Assembly: GCA_947095585.1 (NCBI GenBank)
Contig: OX352761.1
Coordinates: 18,305,277-18,369,276 of the forward strand
Source: Nephrocerus scutellatus
Taxonomy: Eukaryota; Arthropoda; Insecta; Diptera; Pipunculidae
Reading direction: 5' to 3'
Length of the DNA stretch: 64,000 nt
In this document: positions 35,885-47,540 of the stretch, one piece after another
How positions within the stretch are numbered: the stretch's first letter is position 1
How the letters are laid out: the number at the start of each line of letters is the position of its first letter
Program-made: the position numbers and the translations under genes
The notes under the pieces: model-generated
What the model saw: the letters and a program-made list of their open reading frames with translations, nothing else
The model's database searches: none
What the model was told of the DNA's origin: nothing

Positions 35885-38860
35885 GCGAAGACCTCAACAA
35901 AAGTTCTAGAGTACGGCGTTTTGTAATCACAGACCTCGGGAGACCATATGACGTGATAGGTATATTGGAATGATTATAGCGTTCAGGTACGAGATCAGAT
36001 CGGTGATCCGGCACTCTGAAAGCTCAGTCAGGTTGGCAATGAAGGGGTTTTTCAATTTAAGGAGTCGGAAGCCCGCCAGGTCTGGACAGTTGTAGAGATA
36101 ATGAATGAGAGTTTCCCTCTCATTGACATCCCTGCAGCTTTTGCAAAAAGTATTGTGCAAAATTCCCAGTTTGGCTGCGTAGCTGCCCACCGGCCAATGC
36201 CCAGTGATAATAGCCACGACTCTGGAAATATCTTTCAGTGATCTTGAGATCAGCTCGGTGGATTTGTTTTTATTGTAGGAATGCCTCGAAGTAGAGCAGT
36301 TGGTCAAGTCATTCCACCTTAGTTGTGCCTTGGTGGTATGGAAAGTGAAGACGTGTTCTTTGACGGAGCTCAATGGACAGCACACTCTCTTCATGTGTTC
36401 AATGTCCAATGTTCCGCCCTTCTTCGCCAGTTCATCCGCTTTCTCGTTTCCGTCAATGTCGCTGTACCCCAGCACCCACACTAGGATTAGGTCCATGTTT
36501 TGGCTCTGGCTTTGGCTTACTGCAGCTTGATACTGCCTGACAAGTTTTAAGTTGCTGCTAGTCGCAATAATGGTTTTAATTGCGGATTGGCTGTCTACGC
36601 ATATAGCAAGTTAGCAAGTGCCCTGCATGCCTCCCTAATCGCCAGAATCTCCGCCTGAAAGCTGTTAGGGGAGTCAAAAAGCCTGTAGGACATTGAAAGA
36701 TTACGTTTTTCTGAAATGACACCAGCGCCGACTCCATTACTCATCTTGGACACTTCGGTGAATAAAGTTTCGTCAAAAAGCCCCAGTACTCCTCCGTCCT
36801 TCCAACTTTCTCCAGTCGGAAACTCAACGGCAAAACTGGGACTGAATTTAGGAGTTGAGTAGTCAGTGGAGGATGGTATCATATCCTTTGGTAGAAACTG
36901 CAGTAAATTGCAGTGCCCGACAAACCACCCAGATTCTCTGAAACAGCGCTGCACGTCGCAACGTATTTAATAAATAGGTCGGGAGGTTATAAGTGTAAAA
37001 GAGTATTGAGAGCATCGGTAGGGCAACCTTAGTGCACCAGTTATCCCAACAGTTGCTGATATTTGTATTCTACCTAGCTGGTGGCGTTGTACATTTAATT
37101 AATCACTGGTCACCAGACTAGCGCACCATAGCGCATAGGTCGTATCACCGCTGTGTACAGCCAAAGTGCAATCCTCGGCTGCAGGGCCCACTTCTTACAA
37201 ATGGTTTTATTACAGGCGTATAAGGCAATACATGCTTTCTTAACCCTGAATTCTATACTTCAGCTGAGTTTCCTATCAAGCGTAGATATTAAGCCTCTGG
37301 GGTAAGTGTAAGTATCTGGAAATTAGGCTTTTGGAGGTATTTCGGACCTAGCGGTTAAAAGTAGCATTTCAGTTTGTCTAGAGTTAACTCATAGTCCACA
37401 ACTGGTAGCCCTGGAGCTAACCTTGCCTCGAGCCCTTTCCATGACTTCACTTATCACAGAAGGGTACTGTCCTGACACATGTATCACCACGTCGTCTGCA
37501 TGCGCTCCTGCGTTCGAATCCGTCCAGCTCAAATATCCTAAGGACCTTGTTAATATGAACATTGTTGAAGGCGCCTTCTCTGTCAAGGAAGGTGGCAAGA
37601 CTGTTTTGTTTGTATTTAAGGGAGTGCTCAATCGTGTGCGCACCATCTCGTAGAGGGCCGTCTCCGTAGACCCGCCTTTAAGGTAGGCATGTTGGAGTTT
37701 GGATACCATTGTATCTTCAAAATTAGTCTAATGTGGTAGTCGAAAATTCGTTCCAGCGTTTTCATCAAGAACGATGATAACGATGAGATCTAAAATTTTT
37801 GGCAGATTCATGACCCCTTCTGCCTGTTTTATGGATGAACACCACTCGTACTTTTCTCCAACTACAGAAAACATAACTAACTATGTTGTAGACTTAAGCT
37901 TCTGAAGATATTTACTAGTCAAGAAGTCGACACATCAATGGACTTTTGGTGGCTGATAGGTTGTATACCGTCAAGGCCGGGTTATTTGTACGCAGAAAAA
38001 CTGCTAATGGCCCAGGATATGACGTTATGATATTGGATGCGTCGCATGACGAGCCCTCCTGACCTTCAGGAGTGCATAGCCTATAAGGAACGCACGCAGT
38101 TAAGTGGGTATTTGTTCAAATGTCCAGAGATTCGACCGTGGATTATGTCCAACTAGCATCTGATCTTTTGATAAAGGTTGGACAGGTATAACAGATCTTG
38201 AACATAGTTCTAGACATTCTTCTAAGATTGTCCAGCTCTTCACTTCACCAAGGTTGGTGCTTTATTTTGCTGCGACCTATTGGACATGCGACTTTCATAG
38301 CAGTATCCATGGATGTTTCTATAAGTTTAATTTTAAATCTACATCCGCGATCGTAGTTGGTTCAATTATAAGAATTTTGCCCAGTTTTGATTGGATAATT
38401 TTACTGAACTTCGTCCAGTTCGTTATTTTAAAGTTCCTGCACGGTTTAGTGGTCTCCGTCTGGAGACACAGGTCAAACATTATATATTTGTAGTCAGAAT
38501 AAGAGTTAACCCGGAAAACTGTCCACAACTGAAAGTTGTTAGTAATCAAGGTAATATCTTTTACCTCCTCCCATCCGCTATACCTATCTGAACTCGAAAA
38601 AATAAAGTTCTGGGAGTTCTATCAGTATTACAAATCTTAAGGCTAGAATTTATAAGAAAATACAAAAGAAACTTCCCCAGAGGCTGTGCCTAGCATTGGC
38701 ACCACACCCCATGAGGACGTTGTTCCCCTTTGAGTCTTTTTCAAATTTATGGACTGTCTCAGGCGATACGGGCTCCTCATGCGGGAAGTATGCGGAGGAT
38801 ATGAAAAGGTGACCTCCATCTGCGTAAGTGAGCAATAAGTTGTACCGATTTCTTTCATTT
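35885..38860 (-). mobile_element. LOA-clade non-LTR element: endonuclease, RT and RNase H remnants in natural order
   Basis: On the minus strand: endonuclease at 38250-38858 (SSAYFPHEEPVSPETV, LMGCGANARHSLWGS, and near 38470 SDYKYIMFDLCLQT); RT at 37389-37709 (SKLQHAYLKGGSTETALYE and AHADDVVIHVSGQ, where YADD is changed to HADD) with traces down to about 37080; RNase H at 35927-36954 (FTEVSKMSNGVGAGV, where the catalytic FTDGS is FTEVS; FQAEILAIREACRAL; WVLGYSDIDGNEKADELAKK) followed by GHWPVGSYAAKLGI and HNTFCKSC. RNase H after RT is typical of LOA/I groups. Many stops separate the frames. It is the most complete LOA-type copy in the window. Confidence 0.82.
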
Positions 38861-40019
38861 ATTTCAATTTTTCTTCATTTATATTGTACCACAATTTATC
38901 TGCTGAAAAAGTTTCATTTCTTTTTGACTTAATTTTTTATGACTGAAAGTTTTCTATGATCAGCACAAGAAAGCCATAAAATTGTCTAATCCAGCTGTGA
39001 TTGCAGCCAAATATTTGTAACTTCATTACCAAGAATAATGCAAAGCAATAAACGACCGCAATATTAAAAGTATCTCTGTTTTTTTTCTGTCATTTGGAAT
39101 GCCATAAAGTTCTCCATATACCGTAAATAGTGTAAATACTTAAATTTTAATAAAAATAGAACGAAATAGCTTTATAAACATTTAACTTTCGTGACGCATA
39201 TCATGTGGAAAGTGAGTGAAAAGATACGAAAAGTATGGATGTCATATGTTTGCTTTACTTTTATATCTTCTGTTTCATTTGATTATAATCACGACCTGTT
39301 ATAAAACTATGACCAATTTTCACGTTGCTTTAAAAACGTTGCACAATTTTTTTTAGGAATTAAAGGCCAAAAGTTGAATGCTTCTAGAGTATCAAAAATT
39401 GACAATTTCATTATTTCGTTTTACCTTTTTTATTAAAAGTTATGCGAAATGAACTTCAAAGTTTCCCCAATTGGCAAAGCCACATAATTTAATCTTCATA
39501 CGTTTTGCCATTGCTGCTTTAATGTTGTATCTTTAAGCAAACCGAGCACAGCGTACAATCTACTTTTTTGATAACAAATGTCATAAACATTTCTATAGCA
39601 CCCCAGCGCAAGCACAATCTTCTAATTTAAAAACAAATATCATAAACATTTCTATAACACCCCACAAATAGTTTAGCTTTTCCAAGTGGAGCAGAGCATT
39701 ATCATCCATCTCTTATCAAAAGTATCTTAACAATTTTTATCCTAACCACCTACAATTAACCCATTAATAGAAACGGTGATGTATTAAAGGCACTTAACAT
39801 GTGACACATGGCTGACAATATCACTTGAAGTGGATAAATGGTGAAAACTTTGCATAAAATTGTCCCATTGTGTCACTATTTACTCAATGGAATCTGAGTT
39901 TTATTTTAATTATTTATTATTAATTATATATTTAATAACAACTAGACTCTAATGCATTGCACTTTAGTGCAATTTATAGGATAACTCACGTGCTATATAA
40001 TTTTTGTATATTTAAAAAA
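38861..40019. other. Intron spacer with a short direct repeat
   Basis: AT-rich with no gene recognised. At about 39545-39665 two units of about 65 bp repeat (ATCATAAACATTTCTATAAC and ATAGCACCCC versions). Confidence 0.55.
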
Positions 40020-40413
40020 AAAAAGTTATTCCATTTTTAGTATTTTTGGGTAAAATCGCATAGGAATATTCAAAACAGAATGGTTTTTATCAAATACTAT
40101 TTAAGAATCTGCATTAATGTCGCAAGTTTTTCTGATAGTCGGTCAACTTTCTGTAGTACATTGTTTTTCCGCCAGAGCTACTTAAAAATCAATCAAAAAA
40201 TTTTGGGAAACAAAAAGACATCACACATCTATTGTTTTAATTTGACAGAAGATAACAAAGTTTATAAAAATGACTTTATTGGGAAGGTACACCCTTCCAG
40301 ATGGTATTAAAAAATAAACATAAACAAAAGAACTGTTAATTTTTTTAAAATGAATTTTTTAGTGGCGGCGTATGCGATTTTACCCAAAAATACTAAAAAT
40401 GGAATAACTTTTT
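40020..40413. repeat. MITE-like element with perfect 43-bp inverted repeats
   Basis: Arms 40020-40062 and 40371-40413 are exact inverse copies (AAAAAGTTATTCC, TTTTTAGTATTTTTGGG, TAAAATCGCATA) around 308 bp. The outer ends carry no further match, so the repeats may be terminal. The internal sequence has no known domain. Perfect arms suggest recent origin or gene-conversion-like upkeep. Confidence 0.85.
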
Positions 40414-40954
40414 AACCATCAACAATTCGATAAAACTTCATTAGGCTATTTTGGTTGGAAATGACCTCCGCTATTACCCTGTTTCGTTTGTGCCACGAAT
40501 TCTTCTACACCCTATATATATATATATATATAGTGCTATTTTATAACTATAAAACTTTAGTTGCATTTTACATTTAATTTTGTGGACATGCGCATTAAAA
40601 TGCGAATGGAATTTAAATTTTTAACATACAGAATTGTTTTAAGTTTTTACTAAATTTTGTTTCCCCTAAAAGAAGTATAGTTTGAGCTATCGGAGAGCAA
40701 ATAAAAAAATTATTTATGCATAACCAAGAATGTTATTTTCTTATTTTGTAAAGATTAGATTACAAATGTGATCTGCGGTGATGCTATAAGAATTCAAAGC
40801 TAGCTTTGCTTGAACAGTCCCAGTACACGTAATATTTTTTTTTTGGTTTCGAGTTTTTTTATGCAAAATAAATAAATTCCGAGTGTCAAGCGTATTTTTT
40901 TTTTTTTTTATAAATTGCGGTCGCAAAGAGGGGTTCGCACCCTTATTATGTTCG
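40414..40954. other. Spacer without a recognised gene
   Basis: AT-rich stretch with a TA dinucleotide run (40514-40532) and poly-T runs. Nothing else is seen. Confidence 0.45.
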
Positions 40955-43001
40955 GCTATATGCTTGGCACAGCGTGGGCGTTAAGGAAAAGGAGAAGAAA
41001 ATAGGAGATGTCTATGAGCTTGTACTTTGAATGCCTGTGAATCATAGTGATGTGGAAAAGCAGAGCATTCCACATACGTGTTGTACGGATGAAGAACGAA
41101 TCCTCAAACTTATATGAGAAGCTGAGAGTGCTGTCGTCAGCGAAAAAGTGAATTGGATTAGAAGTCACAGATAAGAGATCATTAATAATAAGACAGCGAA
41201 CATAAAAACAACCCATAAAAATTAAAATTTTTCAAATTTGGGCCCAGGGTCTCAAATTTTTTTTTACAAAAAGTGTTGCCTATCGGAGATACACGCGTAA
41301 TATAAAATTTGAAGAAAATCGGGTTAATTTTTTTTTACATTTTATGGGGCCCCACGAAGCCGGGGCCCAGGGTCTCCAAAATTTTTACAAAAAGTGTTGT
41401 CTATCAGAGATACACATGTGTATAAAATTTGAAGAAAATCGAGTAAAATTTGGTAAAATATTTGTATGGGAGCCCCACGACCCCGAGCCCGAGGGGCCTC
41501 AAATTTTAATAGAAAGTGTTGTCTCCGGAAAGACACATGTGTGCAAAATTTCAATAAAATCGGGCTTTGGGAAGTGGGTTAAAAATTCATCGCAAGATTC
41601 CACGACAGACGACCGACCGACCCACGGACAAGTGAAGTTAATATAGAGAATTTAAAAATGAGAAAGAGTGTCGAGGACAGAACAGAGCCCTGGGGAACGC
41701 CAGCATTTATGTGGTGTATTTCAGGCTTAAAAACGTCCAAAACAACTTGAATTAAGCGGTCCAAAAGATAGTTTCTAATCCAATGAAGCAGTTTACCATC
41801 GACATCATAAGCACGCATTTTTGACAAAAGAGCTTGACGCCAAATTCTGTCAAATGCTTTGGAAATATCGAGTGCAACAGCTTTGCTTTCACCAAATTGA
41901 TGCAAAGACCGGTTCCACTGTTCGGTGAGATATACCATCAAATCACCAGTGGAATGTTACCCACGAAATCTATAATGCCCGTCACTAAGTATTTCAAAGG
42001 TTTCATGATATGTCATGAGCTGAAAATTGATCAGCGTTTCCATGACCTTGGAAAGAATGGATGTAAGTGTTATGGGTCGGTACTAAGAAGGAGACGACGG
42101 CTCGCCTTTTTTGGGTATGGGCTGGACAAATGCTGTTTTCCAACTTCTCAGGAAGAGTCCAGAAGAATAGGATAGATGGAAAAGCTTAGGCAATGGTAAT
42201 GCCAGCATGGAGGACACCTCTTCAGAACTAATGGGGAAATACCATCCGGCCCAGCGAATTTGTGAGTGTTAAGATCGTTTAAAACTCTAGCAACTGCACG
42301 AGTACGAATGAAGATCTGTCCCATAGAGTGTTCAATACTCGGGGGTGCATGCGGCATCAATGCACACTCTGGAAGCGTGGAGCTAGCTGCAAAATGTGCA
42401 GCAAACAGATTGTCTTTAGAGTTGACAATCCTCTTTACAGCACGAGTCGTACCATCCGCCTTCCTTTGGTTTGCTAGACTTATTCCTGAAAGAGATAAAC
42501 TTTCTCATACCAAAAAGAATGATGTTTGTTATTGCAGCATCCACGTTGCTTTCGCGAAACAATAGCGACCAGTTAATTCTACCAAAGAAGTTGTTAAGGC
42601 CGTCCCAATTGGCTTTCTCGTATTGCTATACTGTTTTTTGGAAGTTTTTTCTCTAACTACGTGGTTTATTAACGAGAAATTAACTGATACAACACAATAG
42701 TCAGCCGAGCCTAGAGGCGATAATACATTGACGTATTAATTATATAAAATGTCAGGTATTCTTATAAGTTCATTTACAAGCTGAGTAAGGTGATTAAACT
42801 CAACATCTCTTCCTACGGGTGTTGTCTGGCCGAAATGGCGAAGCCACCCAGAATAATGTACATTGAGATCATCCGCAATAACGATTTCAGTGTTATCATC
42901 ATTTGTGACAATTCTTGTAATTGAATTAGACAGTGCATCAAACTCGTGAAGAGTTGAAACTCTCTCTAAGTTGGGGCTTCTATAAAGAAAGCAGTAGTGG
43001 A
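40955..43001 (-). mobile_element. CR1/jockey-like LINE, minus strand, interrupted by a 0.4-kb repeat
   Basis: Minus-strand coding traces in order: endonuclease near 43000-42480 (HYCFLYRSPN, IVIADDLNVHYSGWL, LSPLGSADYCVV), linker, SIEHSMGQIFIRT-RAVARVLNDLNTHKF and GPDGISPLVLKRC (42200-42360), VALDISKAFDRIW (41820-41880), GVPQGSVLSSTLFLIF (41660-41700). The RT then breaks at about 41650 and resumes at about 41220 with NDLLSVTSNP and FFADDSTLSFSY, where FADD is the catalytic box. An internal deletion joins that to the C-terminal segment FFIRTTRMWNALL. It is the same family as 12869-14158. The insert is 41225-41645. Confidence 0.78.
41225..41645 (-). repeat. Three-unit tandem repeat (Helitron-body type) inserted in the LINE
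   Basis: Three units of about 120 bp each carry CAAAAAGTGTTG or AGAAAGTGTTG, then GATACACATGTG, AAAATTTGAAGAAAATCG, and GGGCCC- or CCCACGA-rich joints. The same block occurs once in the Helitron-like element near 30660-30760. The end is rich in GACGACCGACCGACCC. TAAAAAT occurs on both sides (41216-41222 and 41652-41658) and could be a target duplication, though Helitrons do not make one. Confidence 0.7.
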
Positions 43002-43613
43002 TGTTGCGCCCTGTATCTTTATTTATAACAATTTTATTTATTACAATTCACTGTGTGATTTCTAAACTCCAAAATTAATTTTTATATCAAAAGCACACGT
43101 CTTTTCGCTGTGACGTTCAAAGAGATAAGAAGGACTTCCTTCTTATTTTCTTACAACTTCCTTTCTTTTTTTGGTTGTCTGCAATTCACAATAGTATTTT
43201 GACTTGTTAACACCGAAGGTGAAAATCTTCAAATTCATTGCCTATTTGCCAATTCAAACAGTCAGAATATTAAGTAATTTATGGTTTGTGTATTTGGTAG
43301 TGCCATAATAATTTGTTTCAATAATAATAATGAGATAGTTGTCATGTAGGTACTACAGAGTCATCCTCCAAAAATAAACCCCATGTTCAGTCATGTACCT
43401 ACACACAAACCGGACGGACAAACGAGACAAACTTGGACTTTATATTTGACAGAACCAGTACATAATGATTTAAACTTACGGTCGATTAATCTTACAGCCT
43501 GGGAGTATGCAACTTCTTAGTTCTAATTGCTAGTATTCCAATATCGATCGGGGAAGGCCTTGTTAATTTTATACTTCCATGGCGACATCTACTACAAGCT
43601 ACTTTTCGTAACA
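43002..43613. mobile_element. Candidate solo LTR (612 bp)
   Basis: The segment starts TGTTGCG and ends CGTAACA, an imperfect 7-bp terminal inverted repeat with TG...CA ends. It falls exactly between the end of a LINE and the start of an RTE fragment, with no coding potential. No matching 5-bp target duplication is seen (GTGGA left, ATACT right), so this is a weak call. Confidence 0.3.
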
Positions 43614-43619
43614 ATACTT

Positions 43620-43800
43620 TCATTTTGGCGGTTAGCCATCAGCAGATTAGAGTGCGATTAAACCTCCACGTGCTAGCCGCCGGTAATTTTCAAGTTAAAT
43701 GACCAGGCAAGGCCAGTCCAAGTAAGGTTGACGCGAGGCCGATAACCTCGCCTGCGCGTAAAAATATCGACAAAGCCACTTGGGTATCTTCTGATGTCGT
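43620..43800 (+). mobile_element. RTE family 1, internally deleted 5' fragment
   Basis: It begins GGCGGTTAGCCATCAGCAG and CAAACCTCCACGTG as in the other 5' ends, then jumps directly to the endonuclease codons for KNIDKATWVSSD, skipping several hundred bases. Confidence 0.75.
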
Positions 43801-43879
43801 ACTGTTTGATACCTTTGCCAATACATATGTATTACAAATTAAAGACACAAAAGGGTTTTCTTATATCAGCATATTTCGT

Positions 43880-43885
43880 TTTATT
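43880..43885 (-). terminator. Poly(A) signal of S28 gene C
   Basis: TTTATT on the plus strand is AATAAA on the minus strand, 26 bases past the stop codon. Confidence 0.65.
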
Positions 43886-43910
43886 GTCAATTGCAAATCA
43901 TACAAATCAA

Positions 43911-45653
43911 TCAAGATATGTAATGTTCATTTGGTCGTACCCATTGGCGTACCAATGCAGCAATTTCCTCCTTGGAATCTCTCATTTCAAGTGAGTCATC
44001 TGGGCTTATTGATTCGAAATCTGTTGCATCTAAAGCTCCTGCAAATGTACTCGTATTTAATAATATTTTATTGAAAATTGTAGATTAAAATTAAAGAAGG
44101 GTCCTTACGAGGTATTACTGTAACTCCAGTTTGATATCCCAATGGCCGCCAAGTATCCAATTCGCCGTAACTTCTGTAGACATTTTGAACATTGGGATTC
44201 AGTCCTCCCAGATATGCATTGGTATCTCTAATTTTCCTACTTATATGCGACTTAGTATACCGTTGGCCAAACAGATCGGCACATACGACAGTGAAAAGAG
44301 TAACAGGGAATTTTGTACCGAAGGGTTGTTTGCGAGACTTGGAAGTGACAAACCAACCCAATTCGTTGCAAGCTTGGTAAAACCACAACCGGTCGGTAGA
44401 GAAGCTAGTGATGTTTGACAACTTTTCAATGACACTTCTATAGGTAATGTCCAAGCAGTTGGGATTTTCAAAGGTCTGCAAAACATAATTCGTCACTGCA
44501 GCGACATCATTGTCAGCCTGCATAATTGAAGAACAATCGAAGTTCCTTTTTAAAAAAAATTAACATTGGTCAACATTTTATTCTGCAAAAAAACAATCTA
44601 TAGATAATTTACCTTTCAGCTTGAATCGCCCCAGTAAATGTCAGAGAAATCGCTCCGAAAAGAGTCCACACATCCAAATGATTTTGCACATCAAAGTCAT
44701 CGCAAATCTGCAGGAGATCCCTTGCTTCAGCCGAGTTGTTGGTGTCGAACATATTTTCCAGTTCAGCGATTCCATTTTGAATGCGGTTGTAGCATTGCTG
44801 ACCTCCAAATTCGCGGATTGTTTCTCCAACAACTTCGCCACATTCTAATCAAACATTTATTTCAATACTTTCGAACCGGAACACACTCTCCCATCCTAAC
44901 TTACCTTCGAACTCCAACTTAGCTAAAAGTGGTGCACTTGATGCCCAACCACCATCGATTAATTCCGGGTATAAACGTTTCAACCAAACGACCATAGATC
45001 CAGAGAATCTGCCTCCGGCTAAGATGACTTTGGATTTTGCCAGTCCGGAAATCTCTGCCTTCTTGGTGCGGATGAAGTTAGCCAGATCGGCGAGCGCTTG
45101 TCTCACAGTAAAATACTTTAGGTTGGGTGTTGACAAGTCACTGTAATGATGGAATCAAACTGATAATTATCATTGACGTTGAGATAGATTTGCACTTACA
45201 GAGTTGGTCGACTTTCTCCGTAGTAACGGTACTCGGTAAGGAACAAGTAACCATTGTGCTCCTTCGCCATGCTATGCAAATGTCCACCGACTAAGTACTG
45301 ATCTAAAACAGGTGCTAAAGTTCCGATGATTATGAATATTGGGCCGCCATCGGTAAAGAATTGATCGTTGGACAAGTACCTCTAAGGGGGGGGGGGGGGG
45401 GTCAAATGTTTTAATAAGAATTGTTATGTCCTTTTATACTCACCATTTGCCATGTCCTTGTGTCTGACTTATTGAAATGATCCAACTTCTGAGTGATCCA
45501 TTCGGTGGTTATATAAGCGGCTGGTTTACGAAGCAATTCATTACCAGATTTCCCAAAGGCTAGCTCACTCGAATCATCGCCAAATCCTTGAATCGCGTTT
45601 AATACCACAAACCACACGACAGCAATTAATGCTTTTTGCATTTTTGACTTCAT
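43911..45653 (-). CDS. Secreted S28-family peptidase homologue (paralogue C, catalytic Ser and His lost)
   Basis: Six minus-strand exons (45444-45653, 45200-45381, 44905-45140, 44613-44844, 44109-44545, 43911-44038) encode 474 residues with no break. The start chosen is MKSKMQKALIAVV, which aligns with the signal peptide of paralogue B; an ATG 18 bases upstream is also in frame. Signal peptide to about residue 23 (ALIAVVWFVVLNAIQG). RYYGESRPT, WASSAPLLAKLE and CNELGWFVTSKSRKQPFG are conserved. The nucleophile site reads GGRFSGS, so Ser becomes Arg175; the His site reads LDATDFESIS, so His becomes Asp436; Asp417 of GELDTW remains. Intron positions equal those of B. A run of 16 G on the plus strand makes the polypyrimidine tract before exon 2. 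I infer a secreted pseudopeptidase, sister to B. Confidence 0.92.
45386..45401 (-). repeat. 16-bp poly-C tract just before an exon acceptor of gene C
   Basis: On the minus strand 16 C bases are followed by TTAG, the acceptor of exon 2. It serves as the polypyrimidine tract and would be prone to slippage and sequencing error. Confidence 0.85.
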
Positions 45654-45689
45654 TATTGCGACTGAATCCAAAGTGCAGATCTGTTACGG

Positions 45690-45697
45690 TATTTATA
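45690..45697 (-). promoter_or_regulatory. TATA box of S28 gene C
   Basis: The minus strand reads TATAAATA within GCTATAAATACC, 37 bases upstream of the chosen ATG. The same 12-base block occurs before gene B. Confidence 0.7.
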
Positions 45698-45699
45698 GC

Positions 45700-46225
45700 G
45701 CCACTTTTGGCTAGAAATAAAGCAATTAATGTACTTATCAATATTGGGTTGCACGACGATATCACATGTGAGCTGAGTGATACGAGTTAGGTTACTTGAA
45801 TGGTTGATGGAATGTCCTCTTAAACGCCTCCCCTCGCGATTATATCTTTTAATCACATCGCCAATTACTTCTTGGCCGTGGACTCTTCAGCGTGCGAGAT
45901 TATTTGTGGGGAATTTTTATCAGCCAATAAATTAGGAACAAAAATAACTTTTAAAAATATTATGCAACTGTTGATAAATACGTACGGGGGTTGCTTTTAA
46001 TGTTATGCAATTCGACAACTTAATGTGAGATGGCTTGATATACTGAATAGACTTAAGACATCAGCAAAGCCATTTGCGACCAATTCTATGACATTAAAAT
46101 AAAAAAAACAATGGAATTAACTGGGAGATGCTTTAGCGATGAGTTTCTGAGAGTGCACCGGATCTACTTATGAGGTCAGTTTCAGTCATGATCTTAGTTG
46201 ACTGAAAGACTCATTGTCGTCCATA
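45700..46225. other. Upstream region of gene C, nothing recognised
   Basis: No domain or repeat is seen on either strand. Regulatory sites for gene C would lie here. Confidence 0.4.
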
Positions 46226-47540
46226 TAAGAGGCTGTCTAAATTTATGTATCCCTCTGCACTCACGGCAGTTTGCCTACAGGAAAGCTAAAAGGTGCCCTT
46301 CACTATCTTGTAAGAAAAGAACTTGGAACTTTTCGTTCCAAGAAAGTGGCTCTGCGTGCATTCCTTGACATTGAGCGCGCATTCGATAACACTGGCTACG
46401 TCTAAAATAGCAAGAGCAATTAGTAGCAGAGGTATCAAAGAATCGACCAACAAATGAATAAGGCTATGCTGAAAAGTCGAAACATTACTTACAACGCTAG
46501 TTTAAGGGATGTCCCCAAGGAGGAGTCCTTTCACCCCTTCTGTGGTCACTAGTCATAAACAATTTTCTAACTGATCTACAAAGATCAGGCTACATCGCCA
46601 TTGGTTACGTAGATGAATTGGCGATTTTTATTAGTGGCAGACACAGCACGTCCATTTCTAGTCTCATGCAAGGTGCTTCACTACAAGTTTTAGTATATTG
46701 TAGCAGAGAAGGACTATACATCACTCCTAACAGAACCGTTAGACTTGTCAATGTAGAAATGTAGTCACCATTAAATGTACCGCTTTACTTTATTCCAGTC
46801 GGAGTTTATATCGGAGTCATCATTGTCAAACGGTTTGAGTGGAATTCTCATATCAAGTCCGCCATCGAACGTACCCTTAAGGCAAAGTGGGCCAGTAGAC
46901 GCCTTTACGGTAGAACTTCAAGTCTCCAAATCTAAAAATAATACACTGGATGTATACAATGATGGTGAGGCCCTTTATCACGTACGCGGCCATCGTTTGG
47001 TGGTCGAACGTGTTCTTGAACGGACAACAGCAACTAAGCTTTAAAAGCTCCAAAGAATTGCCTGTCTCGGTATTACGGGTGCAATGCATTAGACGCTGTC
47101 GTTGGGCTTTCACCTCAATAAAGGCTTTTATGTGCTTTTAAGCTGCAGCTAGAATACAAGTACAAACCAGGTGACCATGTGGGACAACTAAAAATTCTTC
47201 ACTCAATTCCCGAAATAGACATACTCTGCACTATCCCCGACATCGTGGTCGGGGAGTAATGTTTCGGCAGGTTATTTGAGATAGAAATATTGTACCAAGT
47301 AAGCTTCACTGGTCGCTAGAGGTCTGGTCTGGTTCACAGATGGATCGAAGACGGAAACACCGAAACACCAAAGTTTCGATAGGAATGAGTCCCACGGTTT
47401 TTCGGGCTGAACTCTTTGCCATTGATATCTGCGCTAGGATAAATCTTAGTAAATACATTAAGGGCGCTAGGTTATATATATTTTCAGATAGCCAGGCTCG
47501 TCTAACTTAATAGACTCTATATTACACTTAAAGCATTTTC
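46226..47540 (+). mobile_element. Non-LTR element remnant with RT and RNase H traces
   Basis: Plus-strand traces in several frames: RQFAYRK near 46267, ALRAFLDIERAFDN near 46352-46392, GCPQGGVLSPLLWSLVINN near 46506-46560, IGYVDELAIFISG near 46600, where the catalytic YADD is YVDE, then RLQRIACLGIT near 47050. RNase H begins VWFTDGSKT near 47330, then FRAELFAIDICARINLS near 47400 and YIFSDSQA near 47480. The plan fits I/LOA-group LINEs. Many stops; 5' part absent. Confidence 0.65.

Noticed and set aside
46877..47113. Minus-strand frame opposite the LINE remnant at 46226-47540
   Set aside because: It is a shadow of the plus-strand RT coding sequence with no motif of its own.
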